Assembly (NCBI GenBank): GCA_018287875.1
Contig: JAGVVL010000022.1
Span: 3,658,001 to 3,722,000 of the forward strand
Source: Nigrospora sphaerica
Lineage: Eukaryota > Ascomycota > Sordariomycetes > Amphisphaeriales > Apiosporaceae
Length of the DNA: 64,000 nucleotides
Direction: 5' to 3'
In this document: in pieces, positions 36,459 to 49,100 of the stretch
How the letters are laid out: each line of letters opens with the position of its first letter
Numbering within the stretch: position 1 is the stretch's first letter
Position numbers and translations under genes: made by a program
Notes under the pieces: generated by a model
What the model saw: the letters and a program-made list of their open reading frames with translations, nothing else
Databases searched by the model: none
What the model was told of the DNA's origin: nothing

Positions 36459-36617
36459 ATGTGCCGCTCTTGCTTCTTCGAGAACGACATCCATGATCTA
36501 GACCGAGAGGCCTTTCTTCGCCACCCACTCGCCAGCATGAGGACCCGGATTAGTCAGATCCACACTCCACCTGAATATTGCAACCAGCTCCGTGTTCAGG
36601 CATCGCGCAACCCATAG
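36459..36617 (+). CDS. Small coding-like ORF, 52 aa, possible relic
   Basis: ATG-started 52-codon frame ending in TAG; the frame stays open some 19 codons upstream of the ATG as well. The translation (MCRSCFFENDIHDLDREAFL, then HPLASMRTRISQIHTPPEYC) has ordinary globular composition and a CxxC pair, unlike the noise around it. I do not recognise a family. It may be one exon of a lost or unpredicted gene. Confidence 0.2.
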   Translation: MCRSCFFENDIHDLDREAFLRHPLASMRTRISQIHTPPEYCNQLRVQASRNP

Positions 36618-37793
36618 GTGCATGATTGCACGTCTAGATTTTTTTCTTCTCCTTCTCGCCTGCAGTCAATAGGGGTCGGTGACAACTTTCTCATATTGTA
36701 TTCTCGCTTCAAGCGCCTCGCGTGTAGATACTTCTTTCGGTTGTGTTATTCTCCCGCTGTATGTCAGATGTTCGCCTCCGCCATCACGACCTCGACGCCG
36801 GCCAACAAGCTACTGTAGAGCGGCGACAGACCCGGTAAAAACATGCGGCTCCTTTCGATACCTAAAGCGACGTGTCTTTGAGAGTGCGGTACGGTATGAC
36901 GAGCATAACATGCGAGGAGCTCAATGTCATCGCTCTCCCTGCATATACGGGTCACGGCTATCCAGCCGACGCGTGTAAGGAGCACGCGTGGCTCTCGCCC
37001 GTTGGCGACGATCGAACCCGCTGGAAGCCCCGGGGGCCCTATCACAAAACTGACGGAGGCATTCGCAAGGCAGTTGACTCGTTCGAGTCAGCCGTCTCCT
37101 CTTTTCTCCGTGCAGTAAGTTCGGGTCTGAACCCCAATTCGCCGCCACGATGACGATCGGAGGCTGCGATGCTTCCCAATCGGTGTCCTCGCATCCCATT
37201 GAATGGCGATGCCCAGCGGGGCTCGTAAACAGTGGCACCGATGAAGGCGCTGCCCGACTCGGGGAACGCGGCACGCCCGCACGGAGGACCAGTCGACGGT
37301 CCGCCAAAGCAGTAAGAAGCTTTGAGCTCGCATGCGTCCAACCCCCAGTTGCGGGTATCCCGAGGCTTTTTGTAGCGGATATCTACTTTGAACGGGGCCC
37401 CAGCCGCAGGGGCGTAGAAGGTAGACGGGACAAAAAGACACGACGAGAGCCGGAGCCAGCGGCAATCCACAGCGACGAGATATCCCGAGGCGCCAAGAGT
37501 TGCCGTTCCTTTACCTGGCCACACATCTTGCTTCCGCGAGTTGCCGAGTTGATCGTATTTGATGGGTCTTTACGATAGGTATTTAAATTGCCGCCAGAGT
37601 CAGCTCTTGGTGCAGCACGGTCAGCAGACTGCCGCAGGAAATATCACTTAGAAAAGGAGAAGCGAACCGCCGCTTGACAAACCTGCCGGGAGGGACGAGG
37701 CCGAAAACCTTATCTCTTAGGTGTCACCCGGTCTTGGGAATCATAATAAATAGTGTGAAGGTCGCCCCTTGGTGATATTCGATGAGAGTGTCT

Positions 37794-38132
37794 TCATCGC
37801 ATCGTGGTAAGCCACGCATCACTTGGAGTCCGCCTTTGGTTCCGCTGGGGGCTCCGACTGTTGGCCAAGGCCGGGGCCAGCTTCGATTTTGCCCGCTTTC
37901 CATGTTCGCAGTCCATGTCTTTGAGACCTGTCGACCGTCTGGGAAGCTTTTGGATTGGATGCGCCGCGTTGATGAGGTCGATGCGGAAGAAGTGCAGGGG
38001 CGAAGTCACTTCCAGCCCAATGACTATCAGATCGACCTCCGACGTCGGGTGCGTTCCTCCTCGGTCGAGTATATGGATAGCTACGTTCAGGCACTCTGGT
38101 GTCAGCTTTATTGGGTTCCATGTATTGGTCAT
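37794..38132 (-). CDS. Coding-like ORF, 112 aa, possible relic
   Basis: ATG-started minus-strand frame. The first ~65 residues look protein-like: NPIKLTPECLNVAIHILDRG, then TSEVDLIVIGLEVTS and FFRIDLINAAHPIQKLP. An N-terminal helix followed by T-S-E-V-D-L-I-V recalls the start of fungal nucleotidyltransferase-like proteins, where a T-x-D/E-V-D-(L/I) strand carries the acidic residues, but the spacing and the rest of the domain are missing. The C-terminal third looks like noise. Most likely a decayed fragment; function not assigned. Confidence 0.2.
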   Translation of the reverse strand: MTNTWNPIKLTPECLNVAIHILDRGGTHPTSEVDLIVIGLEVTSPLHFFRIDLINAAHPIQKLPRRSTGLKDMDCEHGKRAKSKLAPALANSRSPQRNQRRTPSDAWLTTMR

Positions 38133-41100
38133 TCAGTCATCGAACCCACGTATGCGTAAACACTTCGAGAGAAATTGTTCAGAGCCGCCAGATGATCTAA
38201 CCCCAATGGACATGGCAGCCGAAGCCAAAGGCATTGCTCTAAAAGCTTCCCAAAATTTACTCCGTGTCGTTTCGTCTCGAGGCCGATGTTACGAGTCTCA
38301 TTTTTTTGGGTCCGTTACGAAAGTCACAGAGTTCCTAGACCACCACTTCCTTTTTTGGCGAGTCGCCTTCTGGACTTCATGTTCGTAGGACATCATGTTT
38401 GTTTTCTGAAAGAGTCTGTCTATCGGGGTTCTTTTCCCTTATAGGAGGCAACCCATCTCTATCCGCGAAACACTGTATGTAACCAGGTGTGAAGAGAAGA
38501 TTCAAGAGTGATTCGCTTCAACGTTCTCGGTTACTAGCTTGTTCATACTGTTTATCGTCGGGATCCTAAGTGGACGTAAAACGGAACCAGTAAGACACCC
38601 CACTGCTGTCCTACAAAGTAGAAGAGGAAGAGAAGGACATAGAACATTCCCATCACTTGGTGAAGGCATTAGTTGCCAGCCGTTACGGAATAGTCTAGTT
38701 AGCAATACTCGCGTATTGTGAAAGCTTCACCAAGTTCAAATCCCGAATCAGAATCACACCATGAAAATTTAAGAAGCTGAACTCAACGGTGGTGGCCTTT
38801 AGCAGGCCAAGGAAACTCGAGATATTGAAGGCCAGACGCCTCATTATCAAAAAGCTTATGCGAGATTCCAGCCCCGGTTTGACCAACCCACTACGCCACA
38901 GAGGTAGCATCACGAACGCAGAGGAGGCAGAGGGGCCGGCGGAGGAACTGGCTCAGGTTCCTTGGGTTGGAGGCTTCGCCTTTGCGTTTCTACATACTGG
39001 ATGCAAGCCTCATCGACAATTGCAGGATTACTCCATTCGACTAATCTTTCCCGGCCAATCGACACCACGGTACCGCGCCTATCATGGTAGGAAAAAGAGC
39101 GTGTGAGAGGGAAGCATCCACTTCTCGGGGAAGAGACTCTACGATATCGGAGAACCGTGGAGACATTGCTGCGCATGGCTCATCCTTGACAATCAACCAG
39201 CTGATTTGACCGTTGTAAAAGGACAAAGACGTCCCTGGAGGATCCGTGAAGATTGGTGTGCTCACATTGGATAAGAAAGGGAGGGGGCAACCGTTCTACC
39301 TTTGAGCGGACTGCCGGGGAATTTCTCGAGGTGAATGGCACGTGCGCGCTCTCAAAGAACGGAATTCCAGGTCACTTAGTAGACTGATCATAACCCATAA
39401 CGCCCTATCTATTAGCCAAGACCTATGGTGAGCGTGGCGCCAGTTCCTGCTAGAGAGGTTCATAGGCGGAACGCAAAATAAACGGATATCTTTGAGAGGG
39501 AAACCACTCAGTCAGGATATCCCATAATAACCTCTTTTGTGGACCGGTATCACAATGGCGTACATGTTTCTTATCGCATCCCGGCGTCTGCTGATTCCTG
39601 TAGGTGCATGACACACAAAAAGCGACTCGCATGTCCTGAACCAGCCGGCGTGGTGTCACCAGACCGCTTCTACCAACAGACAGTCGCAAGAACACCTGGG
39701 GTCGACTCAAGGCCCACCCTGGTCGGCTAAAGGGTTCCGAATAGGAGGTCGGTTTATCTGCGCGGATTCGCGGATCCGGAGTCCAACAGCATACTGTGAT
39801 ACGTAGGCACAGATATGCGGTATAGCCTGGAGCGTGCCCCCTCCCCCGGTGGATCTTGATGGGATTCAATTCAGGAAGGTCCTTAGCAAGGGGCCGAAAT
39901 CGGGGATACCCGAAATCCCAGAGTTATCGCCCTGGGCACCGGGTGGTAGGTAACCCGAGAGAAACAGGTATCATCTCCGACCCGAGGGACTGGAACGCAG
40001 GTGGCGGGGCCTCGAGCCAAGGCTTACGGTGTCCGACAACAATCGCCACTCCTTGGCTGAAGGAACCGAAACTCAATCCCGCAATCTGTTGCCTGGATAG
40101 CTGCTTCGTTGAGATAAGTAGCTACTGTGTCATCTCCAGTGAGCGCTACATATACAGGCACCTGACACTGTATACTGTTCCAACCGACGCTGCCATTGTT
40201 ATAGAATCAGTACACCTTAGAACTTGAGGTTGGGTTTAGCATTTATATACTCCCCTCTAATTACGCCGTGGAGTTAGGCACACCTCGCCCAGTAAGCTGA
40301 AAGCCACATTCGCTGAAGTATGAACGGGACTTTCCGCACGTCGGAGTGCAAACGGGGTATTAAACCCTTGCAGACAACCAGAGCGTTGTAGCGAGCAGAT
40401 AAGACTGGGCCGGGCCCTGCCGGCGCGCGTTATAAACAGGCGCTGGTATGTACAGATCTGCCCAACCACTTTCAGGTATGCCTACTCTGTAGTCTGCGAT
40501 TGTGGGATCGCCGAGGCAACCCCCCGGTGCCAAGTCATGCAGCATATGTGAAAGTTAGTCATGGGCGGCTCGGGAGGAGGCAGAAGACGTCCGAACTGCA
40601 CTACGGCGGTGCGAAGCGCGTCTAGGGCGCCGAAGATGTGGAAGGGGAAGCTGGCTTCGTGCGTGTGTGCTGCACCAGCTTGACGCCGAGGGGCTCGCTG
40701 AAGCCGTCGCAGCTGTCCAGCAGGGACCGGCACCGGCCGGAAATGGTGACTCACGTCCAGCCGGCGGACGCATATGCAATTTCTGGGGCCGGAAGTGAAG
40801 CTGCCGACGTAGGTGCCATCGTTTCTTGGCTTGAGGGTCAGGAGCCCTACGTGCCCCTCTTGTCAGTGCTGATAGGGCTACTTCGGTGCCAGTTAGGCTG
40901 TGTTGCCAACCTGGGCAGGCTGTTGGCGTTTCGACCGATAGCCTAAAGTTGATGCTCAACTGTACAAGCCTGTACGAGATTCACGGATATGTTAGCCGGC
41001 TCCCCTTCCAATGCACACCAAGATCTTAGTACCTGCGTGATCTAGGTATGTAAGTAGGTAGGAATACAGAGGTATTCAGCATTTGGTTCCTTGGCGTTAC

Positions 41101-43306
41101 GCGGTCCACGACACATCGTTCACAAATGGGGTCAGACGGCCATGGCTGACAACGGCCGTCTCGAGACCTTTTAGAGCTAGGCAGCACGTTTATGGAGCAT
41201 CATTCATTTGCATGTGACATTTAATGGAGAGAGCTTGTCTATGTCTCGCTCAACATCCAGGGCAAAGTCACGGGGTCATTGTGTATGCCGGCTTCGTGCT
41301 GGAACATGAATAGTACGATCCGGGGAACCGCATCGCCGCCCAATCATCGCAGCATCGAAGCGCCTCTTGGAAACGCCAGATACATAGGATGCCATTTGAT
41401 TCGGTCCAGACGTATTGCCGCCATTCGGAGCCGCCAAACGAGGAAGTACCTTTTCCTTCCCATCGTCACTACTAGTGTCATTCACGGATCCATAAGGTGT
41501 CGGCTGCCATGGGACGGCCCGAACCCCCCACACGGTCGGCCGGCTGGTGGGGACAATGGATCAAGGCGAGATAGATCAATGCCAGTCAACCTTGCTTTAT
41601 CTACACGCCCACGCGGATTGCGTGGGGTTGCCACTACACGAAGTATGTTTGACTGGCGGTGTTGGCTAGAAGAGCCGGACATCACTCGCTCCAGCTATGG
41701 GAGGTACGGCGTGACGGGGCGAGCACTTCTGCATTAGGTTCCGTCCAGAGGTACTTCTCCACTTAGAGAGCTAACTTTAGTAAAACCTGGGTACTTCTTA
41801 TTTGGGAAATCCCAATGCTTGGATACGAGACCTAAGTCCTTTGTTCCGGCTAGAATTAGCACTGGGAATTCCACGTCCCAGGCCCACTGACCGCGGCCTT
41901 TCTTTTCTTTGTTAACGAGTTGGAAGTGCGCGGTTTCCCGATTCAAGAAACGGCAACATTCGTAGCTGTCGCTAGTCTCCTCACGGCGGGAACGCTAAGG
42001 CGGGCTGGTAGCCACTCTATACCTTCCATTCGCAATGTATTGCTACCACCTATTTCTGCAAACGGAAGATTCAACCTACGGGATGCTCGTTCGAAGCGGT
42101 GGCAAACAGATGCAAAAATACACTGCAGACCAACCCAACACTTACTCCAGGGCGACAAGCACATATTTTACATACCTATTTCGACCCCTTGCTGGGGAAG
42201 AATCCCAAGGTGCCGCATTGCTCGAGTCCTTACTTTACTCAGGGATACTTGTTTTGAAAGCGCCTTCCAACTTAAGGTGCGAGTGATGCATACGCAGGGC
42301 CAGAGCTTGACCACAGCGGTACATGCGTCCCGATAGCGAATTTTCGGCGGTATCCTGCCACGACTCGTTGTAGAGCTCCCGTTGGCGGCTTACAGCCCGA
42401 CTGATGACCATTTCCTGTCCTATCCGACGATCGGGATTAGGTTAGACTGGAGGGTGCGTTGTCCTGCTGATCAGTTCACGCGAGAAGCCAAAGCCTGGGA
42501 GCCTGGGAACCAACCAATCTCAGCGACCCAGCTCCCTCTCCTCAAGAGCTACCTAACTTAGGTACCCCGCTAGCATCTGCCATCACCGACAGCCCAGCAC
42601 TTGTGACGCAGCGCCTGCCCCGCATCACACCCCATCACTCTAATCCGACAGACAGACAGACGGGATCGTCTTCACCTTTCCAGCACCTGGACAACCCCCA
42701 AAGTTTCGCTCTCCCCACGGGCATACTCGGGCTGGTTGGCCGGTACGTATTCTCCTGACCAGCCATCCAGTATTCCCATACCCATTTTCCCGTTCCCGTT
42801 CCACTGCCCCTGGCAAACACCTGCGCGTGTCCGCTTCCGACGACATCGACGTCCTGCGGGGCCCATCCGGTGCAACAGTGCCACAGCATCCCATCGTCAG
42901 CATCCCATCGTCAGCATTTCATCGTCGGGCAGGCCTCAGCTGCTGACTACTTTCTCTCGCGGCCCTTGTCCGAGACTATTCTCGCCGCCATCGCCGCCAC
43001 CATCAACCACACGGACTGCGGTTGCAGACTCCCGGTTGGGGATAGAATAGAAATCCAGTGTACGAGGAGGGAACGCCGAGGCATTTCCGTGGGAAGGCAT
43101 CTGCCTACTGATCCTCCGAGGTTCGTCTCACCTTGTCGTCTACCCCAGCCCGTCGCGTCTTCCAGCACTTCCCTCCGTCCGCCTTCCTGTACCTCCCCGT
43201 TGAATACGACTCGGTAACACCCAATATGCAGAGTCTTCAGAGACTGATATGATTTCTCTCCAGAAGCAACGACTAGACAACTGTTGTTCCACCAGGTATC
43301 ACCAAC

Positions 43307-44578
43307 ATGGAAGACGATTTCGGCATTGGCAGAAGTAGTAGCACAGAAGAGGGCGGTGGAAAACAACTCGTGGCCCATGAACACAATGGCGCGCAAGACA
43401 TGACAGTCGCGGCCAGCGAACTTGGCACCCCCCAGCACTCCAACTGGGGTTTGGCCACTCCCACAGCGTCCCAACGTCGTTCCGTGACTCGGTCTATGAC
43501 ACGGTCCCAAAGAGCAAGCCATACCAACAAGGATGGTCCCGAGACACATTTTATGGGTAAGCTTCTCCATGCAAGCTCCCGGACCGCCCAAAGGACCACA
43601 TCGTCGAATCTTGAAGACGCCAAGGATGTCGAATACACCGAAGTTCAAGAGCATGACGAAGCGGAAGGGACAGAGGAGTATCTGTATTCTGGCCCGGATA
43701 AGTCCCGCAAACGAAAGCTGCGAGCCTCGACCGAGAACCGGGATGCAAGTCAAGTGGGAGACCCGGTCGGCAGCTCTATCACAGCCAAGCCTTCTGCCAG
43801 GCCGGTCCGCTCCCAGTCGAGCCGACCTTCTAAGAGACGGAAAAGCCTGGCCCGGGGGGCCCGAAAACTGCCTCTTCGCCGGTCTGCAAGGCTCGCCAAA
43901 CCGCTGACACAATTCCACAAATACCCGATGTTGCCGCCCGAGCTACGGATCATGGTATTCGAGGCCATCTTATCTCCGCGCCTCATATACGTTCGGAACC
44001 GTGGCGAGCCAGTGCAACAGCCGCCGCCAAGCTGGTTCATGGCGAACTCGATCTCGGTTGCGGTCGCCAAAGCCAGCTATAGAAGAATGTTTGGACAGGA
44101 CGTAAACCCTTCGATGGACGTTGTGGCGCTGGAGCCATGCTGCGGCGGCTGTCGGGCTTATCACTGTGCGCACAGGAACTTCAGCGAGAAAGACCGCAAC
44201 GATGTCCGTCTCCTGGCCGTGCAGACGGAGCCGCAGTGGCTGGAGACTCTGCCATATTACACATTGCCAGTGTGGGCCACAATCAATATGGCCTGGCCCA
44301 GCGTCGAAACACTCTATTTGATGAAAACGGCTGTGGAGGGCGACATCGGCAAAGAGAAGGCTGTACTCAGGTGCCATGAGGGCCCGCGGGAAGCTGATCT
44401 GCGAAGGCGATTTAACCAGTGGAAGGAGACGGCAGGCGCAAAGAATAAGATTTCTCGTTTAGAGTTTGTCGTCGTGGTCCCCAAGGAAGAAAGCAGCAGC
44501 AGCAAGGCCCCCTTGGAGCGGTACCCGGATGCCGAGGAGCGAGCCACTGGCCGTCCAGGAGACATCATCGTGGGGTAG
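43307..44578 (+). CDS. 2EXR-domain protein
   Basis: Single-exon ORF of 423 codons; the ATG at 43307 sits in a good context (CCAACATGG). The first 200 residues are low-complexity, with basic clusters that look like nuclear localisation signals (KSRKRKLRA at about 132-140, SKRRKSLARGARKLPLRRSA at about 175-194). The 2EXR module, a fungal domain of unknown function, starts at residue 203: FHKYPMLPPELRIMVFEAIL followed by SPRLIYV. After it come conserved-looking segments with a cysteine/histidine patch (LEPCCGGCRAYHCAHR), LLAVQTEPQWLETLPYYTL and AWPSVETLYLM. 2EXR proteins are much expanded in Pezizomycotina and usually lack assigned roles. The basic N-terminus suggests a nuclear location (inference). 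The ABC transporter starts 1.6 kb downstream on the same strand. Confidence 0.85.
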   Translation: MEDDFGIGRSSSTEEGGGKQLVAHEHNGAQDMTVAASELGTPQHSNWGLATPTASQRRSVTRSMTRSQRASHTNKDGPETHFMGKLLHASSRTAQRTTSSNLEDAKDVEYTEVQEHDEAEGTEEYLYSGPDKSRKRKLRASTENRDASQVGDPVGSSITAKPSARPVRSQSSRPSKRRKSLARGARKLPLRRSARLAKPLTQFHKYPMLPPELRIMVFEAILSPRLIYVRNRGEPVQQPPPSWFMANSISVAVAKASYRRMFGQDVNPSMDVVALEPCCGGCRAYHCAHRNFSEKDRNDVRLLAVQTEPQWLETLPYYTLPVWATINMAWPSVETLYLMKTAVEGDIGKEKAVLRCHEGPREADLRRRFNQWKETAGAKNKISRLEFVVVVPKEESSSSKAPLERYPDAEERATGRPGDIIVG

Positions 44579-46188
44579 GCGGCGGACGAATGGGTGACGA
44601 AAGGCGTGGATGGTGGATGGATGACGGAGATACCCAACCGGTCGGCGTTTAGAGCGATTCCCCTGGCGGCGGCTCGGAGCTGGTCCAATCGGGCCATTTA
44701 CAGCGTTGTGAGGCAGGCTCATTCGCGGGCCGAGGCCGAAGTGACAGGGAAGCCGTGCCCAGTATCCGTGTCGGATGCGTCTTACCTCGCTTCATGGGCT
44801 CATGAACTGATGTTTCGGAGGGACAACCTTTACTCTCTGATTAGCTTCACGCTGCATTGTGTGTACGGGCGTTGCGGCATAGCCTGCAGCGCAGTCGGAG
44901 CCGGCGCCTGTCGCGACCAGTCGAGGCAGCCGTTGGATCAGATACTACATTTCTCAATAACACATGTGTCCGCTCCAGGACCCGACACTCTTCATAGCCA
45001 TGACACTTCAGGGGTCCCGCATCCGTCGCTCGGGTGAAAGGCAGCGTGCATACCGACCTACGGGGCTCATACGATGGCGGGATGCCCGTATGCGTTTCCT
45101 GGAGGAGGGTGCTCCCATCAGGTCCTTTGGGGGCCGAAGGATCGGCGGGCAGTCGCGGGCCGATCAAGCTGCTAGCCAAGGTGCCTAGGTGGCGCGCTTT
45201 CCCGCCCGCTAAGCCCAGGCCGAGGGCGCCAAGCGTTTGCGTCCGGGGGCTCCCCACTTGCTGGGTTGGCCCATGATTGCTGATTAGCGGCCACGCGACA
45301 AGCAATAGCCTATGACAGGGCGCCTGCCGGGGGGTTTCCCCCATATGGGATACGACAGATAGGGTAAGTGCATGGGACACTTTACAAACAGAGCTACGAT
45401 GTACCTTGACCCCCCAACCCCTCAGCACACGCGATACCGTAGATTCCTCATTCCATGGATGTTTGCATGCCCATCTCGTGCCTCCAGCCTCGCGTCCGCA
45501 GGACACCGTCCGGTCTCTGCCCCGCTTCTGCTTTTTCTCCTCCCCGCCCGGTTGCTCTACTGCCAATCGGCAATGCTGCACGTCTCTCACCTCCTTGGCC
45601 GTCGACACCTCTCACTGGCAGACCAGACTGTCGGCGTCCCGTCTGACATGGTGCCCCTGCTCATGCAGAGAAGAACAGGGTCCTACAACCCTGTCGACTG
45701 CAGCGCCCCTCTTGGACAGGCCTTGACCGGTGGCGGCCACCCGAGCCAAGGCCAGCCTACATCTCAGAATCGTTCGAGCCAATTCCGAGGGATGGCTCTG
45801 AATGGCGAATTGCAGCAGGCATATCATTGCCACCCCCCCAGGCCGCCTTTTTGCGGAGGGTCGTGTCCCCGATAACAGCTCGCCAACGTGACTGGCCCGA
45901 CCGGGGCGACATTGCTACCGCGCAACCAACTGCTACGCAGGCCCCTGTCGGGCGATCGTCCAGCTTCCTAATGAGGGAGCGAGGCCGGCAGACTGGAAGG
46001 GCCCCTGTGGCCCTCTTAACTACCAGCTCTGCACCCAGTTTATTAGGGCATCGTCGCCATGGGCGAACTGCGGTGGGCGAGGACGAAGCTTTATTTTTGT
46101 CTTGTCGCATGCCCTCCAAGCTCCCGACTGCAAGGCAGAAGACGGTCCGTTGGCTTGGCCATTTCTTGTCGTGTGCTCCCGATGCACC
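44579..46188. other. Intergenic, 2EXR gene to ABC transporter
   Basis: About 1.6 kb: 3' flank of the 2EXR gene and the promoter/leader of the ABC transporter. Overlapping frames on both strands (for example minus 44847-45608) show no domain. Nothing else recognised. Confidence 0.55.
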
Positions 46189-49100
46189 ATGGATCGTTCC
46201 CACCACGCGCTGTGTGGCGACGACTCCTTCGGCCCTGTCGTGCTGTCGCCTGACTGCCGCGGCGGCTTTGACTTCACCGGTGAGTTCCGGAGGTCCCTCG
46301 GGGCCCGACCCAAGGACCACCTGTCTAACGAGGAACCACCACAGTCACATTTGAGGAGACCATCCTGACAATCCTGCCCGCCGCCCTCTTCCTGGTCCTG
46401 GCCCCGCTGCGCATCCTGACTCTCCTGCGGAGCCCTCTCAATATCCAGCGCAACGCTCTCTATGCCGCCAAATTGGTATGTTGGCCCTCGCCCACATCAC
46501 GACGCCAACCTGCTGCGGGGGTTGAAAAGAGGCCGACTGACCGGTGCCGTGTTTAGGCCGCCGTCGGCGTCTACACCGTCTTCCAACTGGCCCTGGTAGT
46601 GTTAGTGGCCTCGCAAAGTCGCCTGCAAACACACACCTCCATTGCGTCGGCTGTCTTGTTACTTCTCACCGGTCTGGCGTTGGCCGCGCTATCGCACCTT
46701 GAGCACGCCAAGTCGATCCGGCCCTCGCACCTGATAGAGGGCTACCTATTACTGACCGCCTTCTTCGACATAGCTCGTATCCGCACCGAATGGCTTCTCG
46801 AAACCAACAATGCCGTAGCAGGCATTGTGACGGGGTCCCTGGTGGCCAAGTGCATCATGCTTGCCCTGGAAGCTGTGGAGAAGCGGTCGATGTTGCCTGG
46901 CCAGTCCTCCTCACGCGAAGGCACCGCTGGACTTCTCAGCCGCATGTGTTTTTGGTGGCTGAACCCTTTCATGTTGACTGGCTTCAGGAAGGTGTTGGCT
47001 GTGGATGACTTGCCCGAAATTCACGAAAAGCTGGACTCTGAGCGCCTTGCCAACATAATCCAGAGGGGCTGGCAGAACTGTAGGACCCCTAGACCCGGGA
47101 AAAACGCACCAACTTACAGTTCCCAGGTAACCAAAAGGGGAAACATGCATTGGCCGTCGCATGTCTCTGGTCTCTACGCTGGGAGGTGGTGGCTACTTAT
47201 ATACCAAAGTTCGCATTCGTCGCTCTTCGCATATGCCAAGCGCTGCTCATCAAAGCTGCCACCAAGTTTGTGGACGACAAGGAAGCCCCAATGAGCTATG
47301 GATATGGACTCATTGGTGGGTTTGCTTTTCTTTACCTTTCTCTCGCTGTAAGTATACGAACCAGTTGCAACTGAGCCTGGCGGTGGTGGTGCTAACGGCG
47401 CTACAGATCACGATGGGCTGGGCTACTCATCTCACCTTCCGAACCATGTCGATGATCCGCGGCCAATTGATCACTCTCATCTACAACAAGCTGACGACGC
47501 TGCCAATCACGAATATCGACGAGTCCAGCGCCATGACTCTGATGAGTACAGATGTGCAAAGAATCGCCGAGTCGTTCCACTTTCTTGTTATTGACGTTCT
47601 CCCGAACACTTGCCAGCTGGCGATAGCCGTGTACCTCCTATACACCAATCTTGGTGCTGTCTGCGTAGCACCAATCATCGTCACCGTTGGTAAGTGGCCC
47701 CATACTGCCCGAGGGAACCCCCTTGCTGACCAAAGCACACAGTCGCCACTGTGTTGTCAACCGTGTTGGCTGGACGCGTCACGATGAAACAAAAGCTTTG
47801 GTTTGAAGCCATCGAGAAGCGCATCAATTTCACCTCGGAGATCCTCGGTGCTATGAGGAATGTCAAGATGCTCGGTCTTGCGCACCAGATGGAAAAGAAT
47901 ATCGAACAATTGCGAGAGGACGAAATTCAAACTTCGCGACTGTTCAGAAGGTTTCAGAGCATGAACAATGCTATCGGTAAGTACGGGTAGGTGATGGAAG
48001 ATGCATGTAGGCCAAGTGCTAACCCCCACATACAGTCAATCTCCCGAGTGTTTTCACCATGTTCTTTCTCTTTGCTGCTTATGCCATTGTGACGATGCTG
48101 AGTGGCACTGGCTCCTTCGATGTATCGCAGGCCATCGCTTCGATGGCGGCGCTGAACCTCCTTATAGAACCCTTAACACAGCTACTATGGGCCATTCCTC
48201 CCGGGTGGGGCGCCCTGGGGTGCTTCACCAGGATCCAAGAGTTTCTCTTAGAAGACTCGCGCGTGGAGGCTCGGTCGTTCCGCTCGTCCACCGAAAGCAA
48301 GGCCACTTCGTCGCAAGAGAAAGAAAAGGGCGAAAAACCCGCCCTGCAGATGCAGTCCAAGGAGCTCAACATCAACCGGCCGTACATTCACCTCGAGCAC
48401 GCCAATATTGGGTGGTCTGATGCTGCCCCGAGTGTCGCAAAGGATGTGACGACCAGCATCCAGCCCGAATGCAAGCTCACTGTCATCGTCGGGCCTGTTG
48501 GGTCGGGCAAGACGACACTCCTCCGTGGGATTCTGGGCGAGGCGACGAGGGTCCAAGGCTCTGTGCGCGTCTCAACGACCGAGATGGCTTATTGCGACCA
48601 AAGCCCCTGGATCATCAACGGCACGATCCGCGAGAACGTACTGGGCGATTCCGGCTTCGACCAGGCGTGGTACGAGAGCGTGATCCAGGCGTGCGCACTC
48701 GAGGTCGACCTGCGCCAGCTGCCCAAAGGGGACCAAACGATAGTAGGGAGCAAGGGCCTGAAACTTAGCGGAGGCCAAAAGCAACGTTTGTCGCTGGCGC
48801 GAGCCGTATACGCTCGGAAACAGTGGGCTATCCTGGACGACATTCTCAGCGGTCTGGACTCTCTTACGGAAGAACACGTCTTCAAACGCGTCATTGGACC
48901 CGAAGGTCTTTTCCGACAAACTGGCACGTCGGTCATGCTGGCGACGCACTCTAGTAAGTACACGACCGAACATATGATATCCAGCTCGGCGCTAAAGGTC
49001 TCCAGCTCGACGGCTTCCCCAGGCCGATCTTATAATCGCCTTGAACGAGGCAGGCGAGGTTGTCGAACAGGGCGCTTTTGACAAGCTCAATGTCCCCGGA

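Larger units (their letters stand above)
34231..43306. other. Gene desert, 9 kb
   Basis: No intact gene supported. The 310-codon minus frame at 34252-35184 overlaps the DUF6590-like gene's leader side and has a compositionally odd translation. A few coding-like scraps are listed separately (36459-36617; 37794-38132), and a GC-richer patch near 40,555-40,870 stands out. TACCTA/TAGGTA motifs recur (for example 36,332, 41,041, 42,550). From 42.5 kb on, C/T-rich sequence probably belongs to the leader of the 2EXR gene. Confidence 0.45.

Noticed and set aside
37005..37035. Possible tRNA T arm (GGTTCGATC on the minus strand)
   Set aside because: The flanking stem pairs at only three positions and no acceptor or anticodon arm was found.
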